A DNA stretch of 64,000 nucleotides from Symbiodinium natans (GCA_905221605.1 CAJNDS010001447.1:275001-339000); one strand, 5' to 3'. Positions 42,001 through 50,664 are shown, numbered from the stretch's first letter. Notes: generated by a model not told the origin, from the letters alone. Made by a program: numbers and translations.

Positions 42001-43533
42001 GTCTGAACAATGGTAAGGGCGTAGAGACAGCGGATGTTAAGAAGTCTGTGGATCAACAATTGCTGGAAGCTAAGGCAGCTGCACTTCCACCAGAGATGGT
42101 GAAGCAGTATAGGTCCTTGGTGATGCGCGCAGCATACTTGGCACAAGATCGTGCAGACATAGGCCATGCGGTCAAGACACTGTCAAGAAAGATGGTAATG
42201 CCGACAGACGCTGACTGGGGCAACCTGAAGCGGTTGGCTCGTTATCTCAAGCAGTACCCGTATGCGAAGTTGGTTTATGAACAACAGCGAGAACCAACCA
42301 AGCTCCGTATCCAAGTAGATGCGGACCATGCAGGTGACGCCGTTACGAGACGGAGCACCACGGGTATGATCGCGTTCTATGGCCAGCATCCCATAAAGCA
42401 CTCGTCAAACGTGCAGTCGACGATTGCCCTATCGACAGGGGAGTCAGAATACTACGCCTTAGTGAAGGCAGGTTCGACTGGACTTGGGATCCAGTCCCTG
42501 TTAGAAGATTGGAGCTGCGAGCTGGAGGTTGTCTTGGAGACGGACTCCAACGCAGCCAAAGGCCAAGGGAGCCGGATAGGCCTGGGAAAAGCTCGCCACG
42601 TACAAACAAGGTACTTGTGGTTGCAAGAACGCGTGGCAGCAGACCACTTGAGGATCCATAAAGTGCTTGGGGAGAAGAACTGTTCAGATATCCTCACGAA
42701 GAGCGTAGGAGGACCAACGCTGAGGAAGCATCTGAAGACACTCGGTGTTCAACTGAGCTCTGAAAAGAGCCGCGGGCACAAGGAACTCCTCTTGTAAAGG
42801 TCCCTGGCCAGACTCCGCTACCTAGGCGTGAGAATGAGCCCAATACCAGAGAAGTTTCACTCCGCACATAGCAGAAGAGAAAGTATAGTGCTTAGAAGGC
42901 ATTTCTGCGCACTAGAAGGGGTGCAAAATTGTACCGCCTAATCTAGGTCATGCAGTTGTATAGTGTACAGTGTATATATGCCGATGCATCTAACTCTCAA
43001 GATTCCCAGTTGAGCATAGAAAAGAGATTTTCATTTAGGGTTCAGGGTTCAGGGTCAAAAGCCCTCAAACCCTAAAGCCCCAAAATCCCTAAACTAAAGC
43101 CCCAAGATCCCTCAACCCCACAGCCCTCAAAACCCTAAAGCCCCCAAACCCCGAAAACATCATACCCCCCCAAGCCCTAAAAACCCAAGAGCCCCCAAGA
43201 ACCCAAGAGCCCCCAAAGCCCCTAAACCTCAAAACTGGAAACCTTAAACCCTAAACCTTGAAACCGTGAACCCCAAAGGCTCTTACAGAAACAAAAACAA
43301 ACCCTTAAATACCTCAAGCCCGGAACTGCAAGCCCAACGATCCTAAAGGCCCAGAAGCCTCAATTCGGCCCTCAACCCTAAACCCGAAACCCTGAACCCC
43401 CTAAACCATAAACCCCCTAAACCCTAAACCGTAAACCCTAAACCCTAAACCCCCCAAAATCTAAACCCTAAGCCCCGGGACCCCACACTCCCCAGCCGCA
43501 GGACCGACGCGGCGAGGCAGGGCGACTGCTTAG
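39059..43533 (+). CDS. Multi-exon gene model interrupted by the retrotransposon
   Basis: Exon 39059-39111 follows a textbook acceptor (TTGTTTCTTTGTCTTTTCAG) and includes RAQHKNQHVWIK, ending AAG|GTTGAGG. Exon 39212-39303 reads DRKLEFRSHGVKSSESRTAL and ends AAT|GTTAGGG, though its start phase needs a missing exon. Exon 39465-39510 reads EAWLNLLPQEEVTLD and ends GATG|GTAGATG. Exon 43502-43533, after CCCCAGCCGCAG, joins that in phase (PTRRGRATA to TAG). If so, the 3.4-kb element sits in the last intron. Function unknown. Confidence 0.4.
39621..39732 (+). repeat. 5' LTR of the copia element
   Basis: Begins TGCAAAATTGTACCGCC and ends AAAGAGATTTTCA. Short for a copia LTR. It contains a TATATA-like motif near 39671-39678 that could be a promoter. 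Confidence 0.95.
39733..39747 (+). promoter_or_regulatory. Primer-binding site
   Basis: TGGTAGCGTGGAGCC directly follows the LTR. The first seven bases match the usual complement of an initiator-methionine tRNA 3' end; the rest differs, so the primer tRNA is not certain. Confidence 0.6.
39752..40975 (+). CDS. Copia element ORF1, basic disordered protein without an in-frame ATG
   Basis: Open frame from 39752 to a stop at 40975, rich in Pro, Glu, Ala, Arg and Lys, with an RS run (ARSRSRSRSSCSS) and KGKQKGKGRG. It contains no methionine. An ATG at the LTR/PBS junction (39732) opens a different frame (to 39992) that overlaps it, so translation could arrive by a -1 frameshift, or splicing could supply the start. 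No known capsid, zinc-knuckle or protease motif seen. It could be a nucleic-acid-binding Gag-like protein. Confidence 0.6.
   Translation, partial: RKGAHKESHWERRKGQEYKAPEEGRRSAEALERRKGRKVWAADKGLPGSRRLDQTPAEPEGPPPWKRQCVPGTPPEAFDVNYVKPPQTPPEGRTIEGTSPGTPEEAFKDQGLEQPKTPSIVLTPEEEPSSDSSLLSVVPRDRAEPKARSRSRSRSSCSSAPREGEESVPSAPSVPVRREARVAAILAAGAAEARAKAKARAAGTAIYRRRNRGLVIVPEPAVQPEAAVPTIAALEAAPKAEPKSKGKQKGKGRGLGVWTAAEEDRRVREGWTHKASLDTRLQHLALRQYWAGIDAGKPETRKGGAPLTPTTNYQIRRLAFGWITKVTAGSVGLSLQRALAGRAASGTAGGACSSCDERELRARRAAVAFTTRVEAKAKPNFVYRRPSGQLRSSSEEEGSEECEGEAE
41115..42797 (+). CDS. Copia Gag-like N-terminus fused to reverse transcriptase-RNase H
   Basis: 560 aa. Residues 1-50 are a Gln/Ala coiled coil, and 51-80 resemble the start of dinoflagellate copia Gag (ALGRPERFNN). 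From about 81 (SRLVVKDIKARKG) the sequence is reverse transcriptase: the MPPLEAVRIL helix, motif A DISRAHFYG (Asp 138), KSMYGTQDVPAIW, and catalytic VHGDDF (220-222). Residues about 398-530 are RNase H with VDADHAGD, TGESEYYAL, ETDSNAAKG and KARHVQTRYLW. The rest of Gag, protease and integrase are missing, apparently removed by an in-frame deletion near residue 80. Intact catalytic residues suggest the deletion is recent or the product is still useful. Minus-strand frames over it are shadows. Confidence 0.95.
   Translation: MDATQVQQLQQTIAAMQAEITALRAQQQQAEQGQAGVAALAQSVAELAQTMRVREKGPDSTRILFDTKALGRPERFNNVGSRLVVKDIKARKGPEDQLDPAMLFSAMPPLEAVRILTSMLMSKQRSKHGRPLRLGSWDISRAHFYGTPKRNIYVKLPEEEGAGEGECGLLLKSMYGTQDVPAIWQDHYTQTLIQAGWKRGRSNGAVFYHPVLDARVLVHGDDFLCLGDEAAQEALDKTLREAYELKRTGEVGIGVAGSNQITFLNRVIRLEQHSGRPCAVIEADSRHAELLIEELGLNNGKGVETADVKKSVDQQLLEAKAAALPPEMVKQYRSLVMRAAYLAQDRADIGHAVKTLSRKMVMPTDADWGNLKRLARYLKQYPYAKLVYEQQREPTKLRIQVDADHAGDAVTRRSTTGMIAFYGQHPIKHSSNVQSTIALSTGESEYYALVKAGSTGLGIQSLLEDWSCELEVVLETDSNAAKGQGSRIGLGKARHVQTRYLWLQERVAADHLRIHKVLGEKNCSDILTKSVGGPTLRKHLKTLGVQLSSEKSRGHKELLL
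42914..42921 (+). promoter_or_regulatory. Polypurine tract
   Basis: AGAAGGGG immediately before the 3' LTR, the expected plus-strand primer position. Confidence 0.75.
42922..43033 (+). repeat. 3' LTR of the copia element
   Basis: Same 112 bp as the 5' LTR without a visible difference, followed by the target duplication TTTAG. Confidence 0.95.
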
Positions 43534-43890
43534 GGATTTAGGATGGTAGGGTTTAGGGCTTCGGGTTTAGGATTGTAGGGTTTAGGGCTTAGGGTTTAGA
43601 TTTGGCTTCGGGCTTAGATTTAGAGTTCAGGTTGTAGGGTTTAGGATTAGGGTTTAGGGTTTAGGGTTTATGGAAATTGTACAGGGTTTGGGTCCCAATA
43701 AGTTCTGACCGAAAGTCTTGACCGAAGAGTTCTGACCGAAGCGTTTTCACCGAACCGTTCTGACCGAAACGTTTTGGGGTTTAGGGTTTAGGGTTAGAGT
43801 TTAGGGTTTAGGGTTTAGGGTTCAGGGTTCAGGGTTTAGAGTCTAGAGTTTAGGGTTTAGGGTTTAGGGTTTAGGGTTTCGCCACGCGAG
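43039..43890. other. Degenerate heptamers and a small minisatellite
   Basis: CCCTAAA-like text with many point changes, then TTTAGGG. At 43705-43775 about five units of GTTCTGACCGAAA lie in tandem. A similar unit occurs once at 21290-21330. Confidence 0.7.
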
Positions 43891-43954
43891 GCTGCCCCTG
43901 CGGCCAACTCGGCGCCGATGGTGGAGACCTGGCCGGAAGCCCGAAGAGTCGAGG
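43891..43954 (+). CDS. Candidate exon, possible start
   Basis: After CGCCACGCGAG it reads AAPAANSAPMVETWPEARRV and ends GAGG|GTTTAC, 21 whole codons plus one base. GC-rich and coding-like. An internal ATG could be a start. Followed by a family A fragment. Partner exons not identified. Confidence 0.35.
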
Positions 43955-44115
43955 GTTTACATGGAGGTTCATGATACGTATCGTTTAGGGTTTAGGGTTT
44001 AGGGTTTAGGGTTTAGGGTAAACTTTAGTGTTTCGTGTTTAGGGTTTAGGGTTTAGGGTTTAGGGTTTAGTCAAAGGAAGCTTCCGGAGCCCTTAAAAAG
44101 CGTGCCCCTATCACA

Positions 44116-44243
44116 TAAGATCGGGTCCCTTGGGTAAGGAGAGTATGTAAGTTTAGGTGTTTTTCAAGGAGAGGCTATGTAAGATCAGGTCGTGTGGGTA
44201 AGGAGAGTACGTAACCTTTGGTGTTTTTCAGGGAGAGGCTAAG
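44116..44243. repeat. 64-bp tandem duplication carrying donor- and acceptor-like sites
   Basis: Two units, each with GGGTAAGGAGAGTA and then GGTGTTTTTCA(A/G)GGAGAGG. The second reads like a complete 34-nt intron, GTAAGGAG to TTTTTCAG. A third partial GGTGTTTTTTGGCAG follows near 44270 and precedes ATG 44285. Confidence 0.88.
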
Positions 44244-44284
44244 AGCAGGCTGCCTGACTTCTAAGTTCTGGTGTTTTTTGGCAG

Positions 44285-44899
44285 ATGCTGCATGGGTCTC
44301 CTGCACAGGTTTGTGCGGGCTTCAACACGGGCCTCCTACGGGGACCCTTGGCAACTTGCGGGCTGCTTACGTGCCACTTACGTGCCACTTACCACTTACG
44401 CGCCACTTACGGCCACTTACGTGCCGCTTACATGCCACTTACATGCCGCTTACGTGCCGCTCAGGCCCCTTGCGAACTTACGGGCCCCTCATGGGCCTTC
44501 GCGCCACTTACAAGCCTAGATAGAGCCATTCACGAGCCACTTACGGGCCTCTGGCTGCTTCGAGCCTTCTGCGGGCCTGGTCTTGGAGTTCGAGCGACGA
44601 GAGCTTGCGTGACGAATGCTGCGCCCGTTCGACTGACAAAAAAACGGGGCCCTGACTAACCCTGGATCGGGTTGAATTCTCACGAGAGCTTACTCAAAGA
44701 CAGGGTCGACGCAAAAACATGCTTACACAGGATAGCCAAGCCTCAGCCCTTTTTGACCTTACAAGCTTCTCATTTGCTCTTCCCCGAGACATCCCCTCAC
44801 ATGTGCCTCACATGCCACTCACCAGCCACTCACCGACCCAACCGCAACCTCTTATATGATAGGGGCACGCTTTTTATAGGCTCCTTATTCTTCCTTTGA
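44285..44899 (+). other. Open region with a GCCACTTAC minisatellite, coding status unclear
   Basis: After GTGTTTTTTGGCAG an ATG opens 124 codons (MLHGSPAQVCAGFNTGLLRG...). From 44370 to 44480 the DNA is a 9-12 bp repeat (TTACGTGCCAC) that is open in three frames, so the length means little. A second frame, 44672-44899 (VDAKTCLHRIAKPQPFLTLQ), also looks coding-like but lacks an ATG. One or more exons are likely. Confidence 0.35.
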
Positions 44900-44910
44900 T
44901 TTAGGGTTTA

Positions 44911-45010
44911 GAGGTATCAATTCCAAATATAACTGTACTAGTAACCCCAATTAGAACCCTATGAGGGCACTTAAGGGGCTTGGTGAATAAGTACCATGAA
45001 CCTCCAAGTA
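44911..45010. mobile_element. Family A element, 5' end damaged
   Basis: Core CTATGAGGGCACTTAAGGGG and right end GTACCATGAACCTCCAAGT are clear. Confidence 0.7.
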
Positions 45011-45110
45011 GGGGGTCTAGGGGTTTAGGGTTCTATAGAGGTTTAGAGTCTAGGGTTCAGAGGTTGGGTGCAAAGCGGTAAGCGTCGTGGTGTGCAAGAG
45101 GTGTGGGATC

Positions 45111-45239
45111 CCTAAACCCTAAACCCTAAACCCTAAACCCTAAACCCTAAACCCTAAACCCTAAACCCTAAACCCTAAACCCTAAACCCTAAACCCTAAA
45201 CCCTAAACCCTAAACCCTAAACCCTAAACCCTAAACCCA
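45111..45239. repeat. Perfect CCCTAAA array (about 18 units)
   Basis: Uninterrupted heptamers immediately upstream of an exon island, in the orientation expected for an intron 3' part. Confidence 0.97.
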
Positions 45240-45256
45240 AGGGGTGTGGGACCAAG

Positions 45257-45609
45257 TTTGGGATCAAAGGCTTGAGTTTCGCGATGAGGGTGTACGAGGT
45301 TGAGGAGTCAGGGCGTTTGGTGTGAAGGGCTTAGGGTTTCGGGTGTAAGGGGCTAAGGGTGTCAGGGCTCAAGAGACTTCAGACTTTAGGCTTTATAGGG
45401 GCTTCAGGGTTTAGAGCTTTAGGTGTTTGCAGAGTTTAGGGTTTAATCACAGTGTCCCGTTGGGGGTTACATGGCTCAAGTGTAGGTACGGCGGGGTGGG
45501 CTTCGCAAGGATCCCTGAACATGAAATGCACCTAGGGCGAACAATATGCCCTCAACAAAAGGTGAATATCCACGAGAATGGAGGACATTTCCTAATCCCT
45601 AAATCCTAA
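45257..45609 (+). CDS. Two terminal exons, unknown protein
   Basis: Exon 45257-45298 follows GGGACCAAG (FGIKGLSFAMRVYE, ending GAG|GTTGAGG). Exon 45433-45609 follows GGTGTTTGCAG in phase 0 and stays open for 58 codons to TAA: HSVPLGVTWLKCRYGGVGFA, then PEHEMHLGRTICPQQKVNIH. The second exon is one of the longest open islands here. Start not found. Confidence 0.5.
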
Positions 45610-45799
45610 ATCCTAAACCCTACACCCCCAAACCCTAATGCTGGGCCCTGAACCCAAAGCCAGGACCGGGAAGGCACAAACTCCCCGATGCTGTTAGCAC
45701 AGTGAACCTCAAATACCTCAAACACCAAAGCCTCTAAACCCAAAACCCTACACCCTAAACCCTAAACCTTAAACCCCAAACCCCAAGCCCTAAACCCTA

Positions 45800-45955
45800 A
45801 AGCCCAAACCCTAAACCCTAAACCCTAAACCCTAAACCCTAAACCCTAAACCCTAAACCCTAAACCCTAAACCCTAAACCCTAAACCCTAAACCCTAAAC
45901 CCTAAACCCTAAACCCTAAACCTAAACCCTACACCCTAAACCCTCAACCCTAAAC
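45800..45955. repeat. CCCTAAA array
   Basis: About 20 near-perfect units directly before the exon at 45967, again in the upstream orientation. Confidence 0.95.
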
Positions 45956-45966
45956 CCTAAACCTAG

Positions 45967-46674
45967 GGATTTTCGGATTCGCTCCTCGTTCTTGGCGATT
46001 GCCAGGCGATCCCTTGAGGCAGAGCTACGCCGGAAGTCGACACACAGCTTGGAGCTGCACAGGCAGGGTTTAGGGTTTAGGGTTTAGGGTTTAGGGTTTA
46101 GGGTTTAGGGTTTAGGGTTTAGGGTTTAGGGTTTAGGGTTTAGGGTTTAGGGTTTAGGTTCCAGGGTCTAGGGTCTAGGGTTTAGGGTTTAGGGTTTAGG
46201 GTTTAGGGTCTAGGGTCTAGGGTCTAGGGTCTAGGGTCTAGGGTCTAGGGTCTAGGGCCTAGGGCCTAGGGTTCAGGGTTTAGGGTTTAGGGCTTGGGTT
46301 TATAGGGTTTAGGGTTTGGTGTCTAGGGTTTGGGGTCCAAGAGTCAGGGCAAAGAAGGTGGAAGCTAGGTAGCATGTTGGGACCTTGTCTATGTTCCCAT
46401 GCCGGGCTTGAGAGGCCTAGGAAGGTTAAGAGTTCTTTGGGGTTCGGGGGGATGCAGGGTTGAGAGTTTAGGACTTAAGTTTGAGTTTCTGGGCTCTGGG
46501 CTGAGGGCTTTGAGAGTTTCAGGTCTAAGAGTTCAAGGTTCGCAGTTCAACGTAGAGCATGTCGGTGTTGTAGGCCTCTCCGCTGACCGCTGTCCGAGCT
46601 GCCCTAGCTCCAAAACACAACTCAGGGTCAGGGCCCAACGCATCCTCGTCCTGGGCCTACACGTTGCACACTAG
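45967..46674 (+). CDS. Three-exon 3' gene fragment with a CPSC motif
   Basis: Exons 45967-46067 (RIRSSFLAIARRSLEAELRR..., possible helix), 46348-46368 (QRRWKL) and 46574-46674 (LSADRCPSCPSSKTQLRVRA... to TAG) agree in phase. The last follows GTCGGTGTTGTAG. The first intron is a 300-bp array of TTTAGGG and TCTAGGG. Function unknown. Confidence 0.47.
46063..46290. repeat. TTTAGGG array with a TCTAGGG sub-block
   Basis: Starts at the donor of exon 45967-46067. About 12 TTTAGGG units, then eight to ten TCTAGGG/CCTAGGG units, a locally spread variant. Confidence 0.95.
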
Positions 46675-47132
46675 GGTTTTGGCCCTTAATTCTATAAACC
46701 TTAAATCCCTGTATGAATATGAGCCCTAAACCCCAAAGCCCTAAACCCCAAATTAGCTCGAAACAGCAGCTCAGACTCTTACTGTAGGGCTAGGGCACTG
46801 GAGCCTTTTCCACTGTAAGGGCTTTTCGGACTTTAGTGGTTAGGGTCAGTAGGGCTTCTCGGGGTCAGGCTGATGAGGGTGTTTCGGGTTGAGGTCGTCG
46901 TCCTTATTCTGGCATGTAGAGGCCCTAAACCCTAAACCCTAAACCCTAAACCCTAAACCCTGAACCCTGAACCCTGAACCCTGAACCCTGAACCCTAAAC
47001 CCTAACCCTAAACCCTAAACCCTAAACCCTAAACCCTAAACCCTAAACCCTAAACCCTAAACCCTAAACCCTAAACCCTAAACCCTAAACCCTAAACCCT
47101 AAACCCTAAACCCTAAACCCTACCTTCCGCAG
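46675..47132. other. Degenerate and perfect CCCTAAA arrays
   Basis: Weakly structured unique text to about 46920, then about 28 heptamers (46922-47122) with a run of CCCTGAA variants. I see no supported exon. Confidence 0.6.
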
Positions 47133-47199
47133 GCGTAAGTCAGATACGGCCCTGGCAGGCATCCAGCCTCCCACTAAGCCAGGATTGGGAGGCTTCTTT
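47133..47199 (+). CDS. Candidate exon, with a heptamer-derived Pro-Tyr tail if unspliced
   Basis: After CTACCTTCCGCAG it reads SDTALAGIQPPTKPGLGGFF and ends TTT|GTAGTC. If not spliced there, the frame continues through CCCTATAAA-type repeats (PYTPYKAYEPYTPYK). A nearby island 47344-47385 ends with a perfect GTAAGT donor, followed by a 33-bp poly-C and then an acceptor, but its phase does not follow directly. Confidence 0.4.
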
Positions 47200-47409
47200 G
47201 TAGTCCCCAGAGTTCCTAAACCCCAGAAACCCTATCAACCCTATACACCCTATAAAGCCTATGAACCCTATACACCCTACAAAAGCCTATGAACCCTATA
47301 CACCCTATAAACCCCGTGGAACCCTATAAACCCTATAAACAAGAAAATCGCCTCCCCTGGGTGCCCGTAGATTTAAATGCTCCCTGTAAGTGCAAAGAGT
47401 GATAACTGC

Positions 47410-47412
<3 letters not shown>

Positions 47413-47445
<33 letters not shown>
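47413..47445. repeat. Poly-C run of 33
   Basis: Lies between the GTAAGT donor at 47386 and the acceptor-like GACACCGCAG at 47460-47469, the position of a pyrimidine tract. Confidence 0.97.
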
Positions 47446-47592
47446 TGTATTCTGGAGGACACCGCAGTTCTGAAAAAAAATGCCCCAAACCCTAAACCCC
47501 AAACAAACGCCAAACCCCAAGCCCCAAGCCCCAAGCCCCAAGCCCCAAACCCTAAACCCTAAACCCTAAACCCTACCTCCCTAAACCTGCAG

Positions 47593-47687
47593 TCCCATAT
47601 CCTGGAGCCTACCGCCTCCCATGCGACCTCGGCAGGCGCGTGCATGACCTGGAGGAAGAGCTGCAAAAGCAGCTTCAGGCTCTCAGG
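47593..47687 (+). CDS. Candidate exon with a coiled-coil segment
   Basis: After CTAAACCTGCAG the frame reads PYPGAYRLPCDLGRRVHDLE and continues EEELQKQLQALR to AGG|GTTTAAAG. The Glu/Gln/Leu run is typical of a coiled coil. A second frame is open but less protein-like. No linked exons found. Confidence 0.42.
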
Positions 47688-47699
47688 GTTTAAAGGTTT

Positions 47700-48970
47700 A
47701 AAGTTTAAAGTTTACAGGGTTTAGGGTTTAAAGTTTAGGGTTGAGGGTGTAAGGTTTATAGAAATAGTTTTAGAAGGTAGAGCTCTAAGCCCATGTGCTT
47801 CTGTAATTACGGGCTCACCAAAAGAAAGCTCTATAAAATGAACGAAACAAGAGAGTGAGCGAAATGAGCGCGTGTTCGTGCATTTCATAGGGGCGGTCCG
47901 TTCATCTCTTTCCTTGCTTATTGTAACCGCCCCAGAAAGTCCGAATGAATATCCTGAGCAGCAAACGGCCGCGTCAATAGTATTATTTCAAGGGGCTTAT
48001 TGTGTACAGCATTACGAGCGCCAAATGGGTTTTTACTGCGCTCATCCGAATACTAATTAGAGGCCAAAACACAGTTCTTTTCACTGGTGCCTATATATCT
48101 CTGCGAAGTGGGTTCTTTACTACGTGGGGAAAAACCTAAAGGACTGCAGAAGATTTATATTAAAAGGTAGAGAGCGTAGTGATGCACGCTTTTAATAATG
48201 ATAGTCATAATAATAATAATGATGATTCAGGCTGTCGAGGGGCACGCCTTTTGCCAGGCATGAAATCAACTCACGAATGAACGCAAGAAATTCACAAGCA
48301 CCTTAAAATAGAAAGTTCTGAATGGGCATTTGCAAGTTCCTTTTGCGCGTGTAAAATGCCGCATAAACACTATTGTTTTATGAGGTGCTTTTGGGCAGAT
48401 ACAAAGTGAAGAGAGTGAGCGAATTGGTTTTACAAGCGAGTTTACGCACGAATTAACATAATAAGCGCATGAACGAAACAAAAGCCCAAATTCAGTACAT
48501 GTTCATGCAATCCAAAAGAAAGGAAAGCTATTCCTGATCCAATAGATGACAGGGAATTCCAGGAATTAAAGGAATCTGCAAAGGATGGGATTCTTCTTGG
48601 AAATGCATTGGTCAAAGGTAAGAAGACTACCTATAAATATGAATGTAGATGAAAAAGAGAAAGTGTACTAGAGGATGAAAGTAACAAATTCTTTGTCCCA
48701 ACACACCTTTCTCCGTTAAATGTTTTTCCAGAGAAGATAGAAGTTACAGCTCCTAAAGAAAGAACAAAATGAAAATGTGCTACAGCATAATATGTCATGT
48801 GCATCCTAGATCTACTGCAGCATATCCAAGAATTATTACTGTAGATCCACCTATAGTAAACTTGGAATAAAAGAGATGTGAGAAGAAGACAGAGCTAATT
48901 CTAAGGTGTGGATTTCCAATGTATGTGAAAAGCCAGTTAAAGATGTTTCCTTTCGTAATTGAGGCGCTTC
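47700..48970. other. Unique AT-richer block nearly free of heptamers
   Basis: About 1.25 kb differing from its surroundings: low GC, AAT/ATG trinucleotides, recurring GAACGAAA/GAGTGAGCGAA motifs (47840-47870 and 48415-48480). A 62-codon frame (47872-48060) lacks an ATG and a good acceptor. Nothing firmly coding. Confidence 0.6.
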
Positions 48971-49142
48971 CATTCGTTGCAGGGGTTTAGGGTAATTCTT
49001 AAACCCAAGGGAGTATTATGCATCTTTTTTTTGTTATGATTCTTTGATGAAGGGCCCAGACTTCCTCGATCCCAATACGCCAGCCTAAGCCCTGAAATGT
49101 CTCTTGACATTGCACCTTAACCCTGAAAGGGTCCGCTTGCAG

Positions 49143-49742
49143 TACCATGATGGTCTTCGGATGGTTTAGGTGCCCAGAAACCATACCGAAAGGGAAGCCT
49201 CAGTCCGCAACAGTTCTACAAGCAGAGCCTCTTGCTGAGATCCCACGAGCTATTTGGGGTTTAGGGTTTAGGGTTTAGGGTTTAGGGTTTAGGGTTTAGG
49301 GTTTAGGGTTTAGGGTTTAGGGTTTAGGGTTTAGGGTTTAGGGCCTGCAGAGGTTGATCCTTTGGGGCTCGGTTAGGAGATTGCTTTTCAGGACTTGTCG
49401 GCTGTAGGGCGGACGAGTAACCGCAATGAAAACCAACTCGCACATAGTCGCAGGAACCTCAAAGTGAACAGGCTGCCGTTTAGGGTTTAGGGTTGAGGGT
49501 TTAGGGCTTAGGGTTTACGTAGGGTTTAGGGTTTAGGGTTTCGGGTTGAGGGTTTAGGGTTTAGGGTTTAGGGTTGGGGTTCCACAACGCCGGGAGTTGA
49601 GGATTTAGGTATTTAGGTTGTAGGGTTTAGGGTTTAGCCTGTCCGGCTGCAGGGGACGGACACCCGCATGGAGCAAGTTCTGTCGGCGGTGCGCTCGGCA
49701 GCCATGCATCTGAAATCGGAGGCAGGGTCTCTTACAACATAA
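49143..49742 (+). CDS. Multi-exon gene model, unknown protein
   Basis: Exons 49143-49163 (YHDGLRM), 49214-49258 (after GTCCGCAACAG; FYKQSLLLRSHELFG, ending GGG|GTTTAGG), possibly 49351-49371, then 49392-49477 (DLSAVGRTSNRNENQLAHSR) are phase 0. Terminal exon 49638-49742 begins at TTTAG|CCT and reads MEQVLSAVRSAAMHLKSEAG... to TAA, but its phase does not follow 49477 directly, so an exon or site is misplaced. Confidence 0.45.
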
Positions 49743-49811
49743 GAATTCTTGAGGCGATGCCGGCGTGATCCTCTCAAGTCATCTCTTGCATACGACAGAC
49801 TTACACCACAG

Positions 49812-50034
49812 CCGCAGCCTAGAGAGACAAGATACTCGTCTTCTGATGGGAAACACCAAGAGCCTTACGTACTTTGAAGAGCAGCTGAGGATGTGTGAGT
49901 TTCCTGGTTCCTTGCATGTTATTATCCTTGATATTGTTAAGATATTGTTATTATATTTGCATACTAGTGATATTTTCTTATGTTCGTTTATGAGTATATA
50001 TTACTTATATCATTGTGTTGTCATATCAGTATAA
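49812..50034 (+). CDS. Candidate exon running into AT-rich sequence
   Basis: After TTACACCACAG the frame reads LMGNTKSLTYFEEQLRM, then reaches GAT|GTGTGAG. The frame stays open to 50034 through AT-rich DNA, where it encodes a hydrophobic tail. The first 27 codons look coding; the tail probably is not. Confidence 0.33.
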
Positions 50035-50105
50035 GACATTATGTTAATGTAATATTGTATGTTGGGCATCCACATGCAATGCATCTTCAGGGTTCAGGGC
50101 TTCAG

Positions 50106-50600
50106 CTTTCGGCTCTGCGCCGCCCACTAAGTCACAGGGATTGGTTTGGGGTTTAGGGTTTAGGGTTTAGGGTTTAGGGTTTAGGGTTTAGGGATACATA
50201 TAGATAGGGTGTATGGTTTAGGGATACATATAGGGTTAGGGCTTAGGCTTTACCTGCAGGGCTCAAGGTTTAATGAAGTTCTGGGCTCTCTTGCTTGGGT
50301 TGGGGGCCAAAGCCCAAAATCACGCCATATTTGGGGTTTCGCGACAAAACGGGGTACCCTTTGAGGGGGTCCCTTTAATTAAGGGGATTCTATTCTACGT
50401 GGGGTATAAAGGGGGAATACCTACTAAACCCTAAACCCGATTGTGAGAGATAGCCCTATAACGCCGCAGACCTTGACAAGCCGCTTCTCGAAATACACGA
50501 GGCAGACGACGCTGCATTGCCTCTGGGCTGGGCTGTCGAAGCCAGGCATCTTCTTTACCCCACGTTCACCGACAATGACAAAAAATGCCTGGAACCCTAA
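50106..50600 (+). CDS. Two exon islands, one with a clear terminal exon
   Basis: Exon 50106-50143 reads LSALRRPLSHRD and ends TTG|GTTTGGGG. Exon 50470-50600 follows CCTATAACGCCGCAG and reads LDKPLLEIHEADDAALPLGW..., then HLLYPTFTDNDKKCLEP, with TAA where the CCCTAAA tract starts. The second is strongly coding-like. The phase between the two does not match, so a link is not claimed. Confidence 0.42.
50330..50424. mobile_element. Family F element
   Basis: GGGGTTTCGCGACAAAACGG, GGTACCCTTTGAGGGGGTCC and GGGATTCTATTCTACGTGGG correspond to the other copies. Confidence 0.6.
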
Positions 50601-50664
50601 ACCCTAAACCCTAAACCCTAGACCCTGGACCCTAAACCCTAAACCCTAAACCCACTGGGACCAG

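Larger units (their letters stand above)
39621..43033 (+). mobile_element. Ty1/copia LTR retrotransposon, internally deleted, recent
   Basis: Two 112-bp LTRs, identical by eye, start TG and end CA. A 5-bp target duplication TTTAG flanks the element (39616-39620 and 43034-43038) inside a TTTAGGG tract. A primer-binding site follows the 5' LTR and a purine tract precedes the 3' LTR. The internal region encodes a basic ORF and a Gag-RT-RNase H fusion. Protease and integrase are absent, so it should depend on a relative for mobility. Identical LTRs mean it moved recently. Confidence 0.93.

Noticed and set aside
41237-42697. Minus-strand frames over the copia ORF
   Set aside because: The plus frame carries RT and RNase H motifs throughout.
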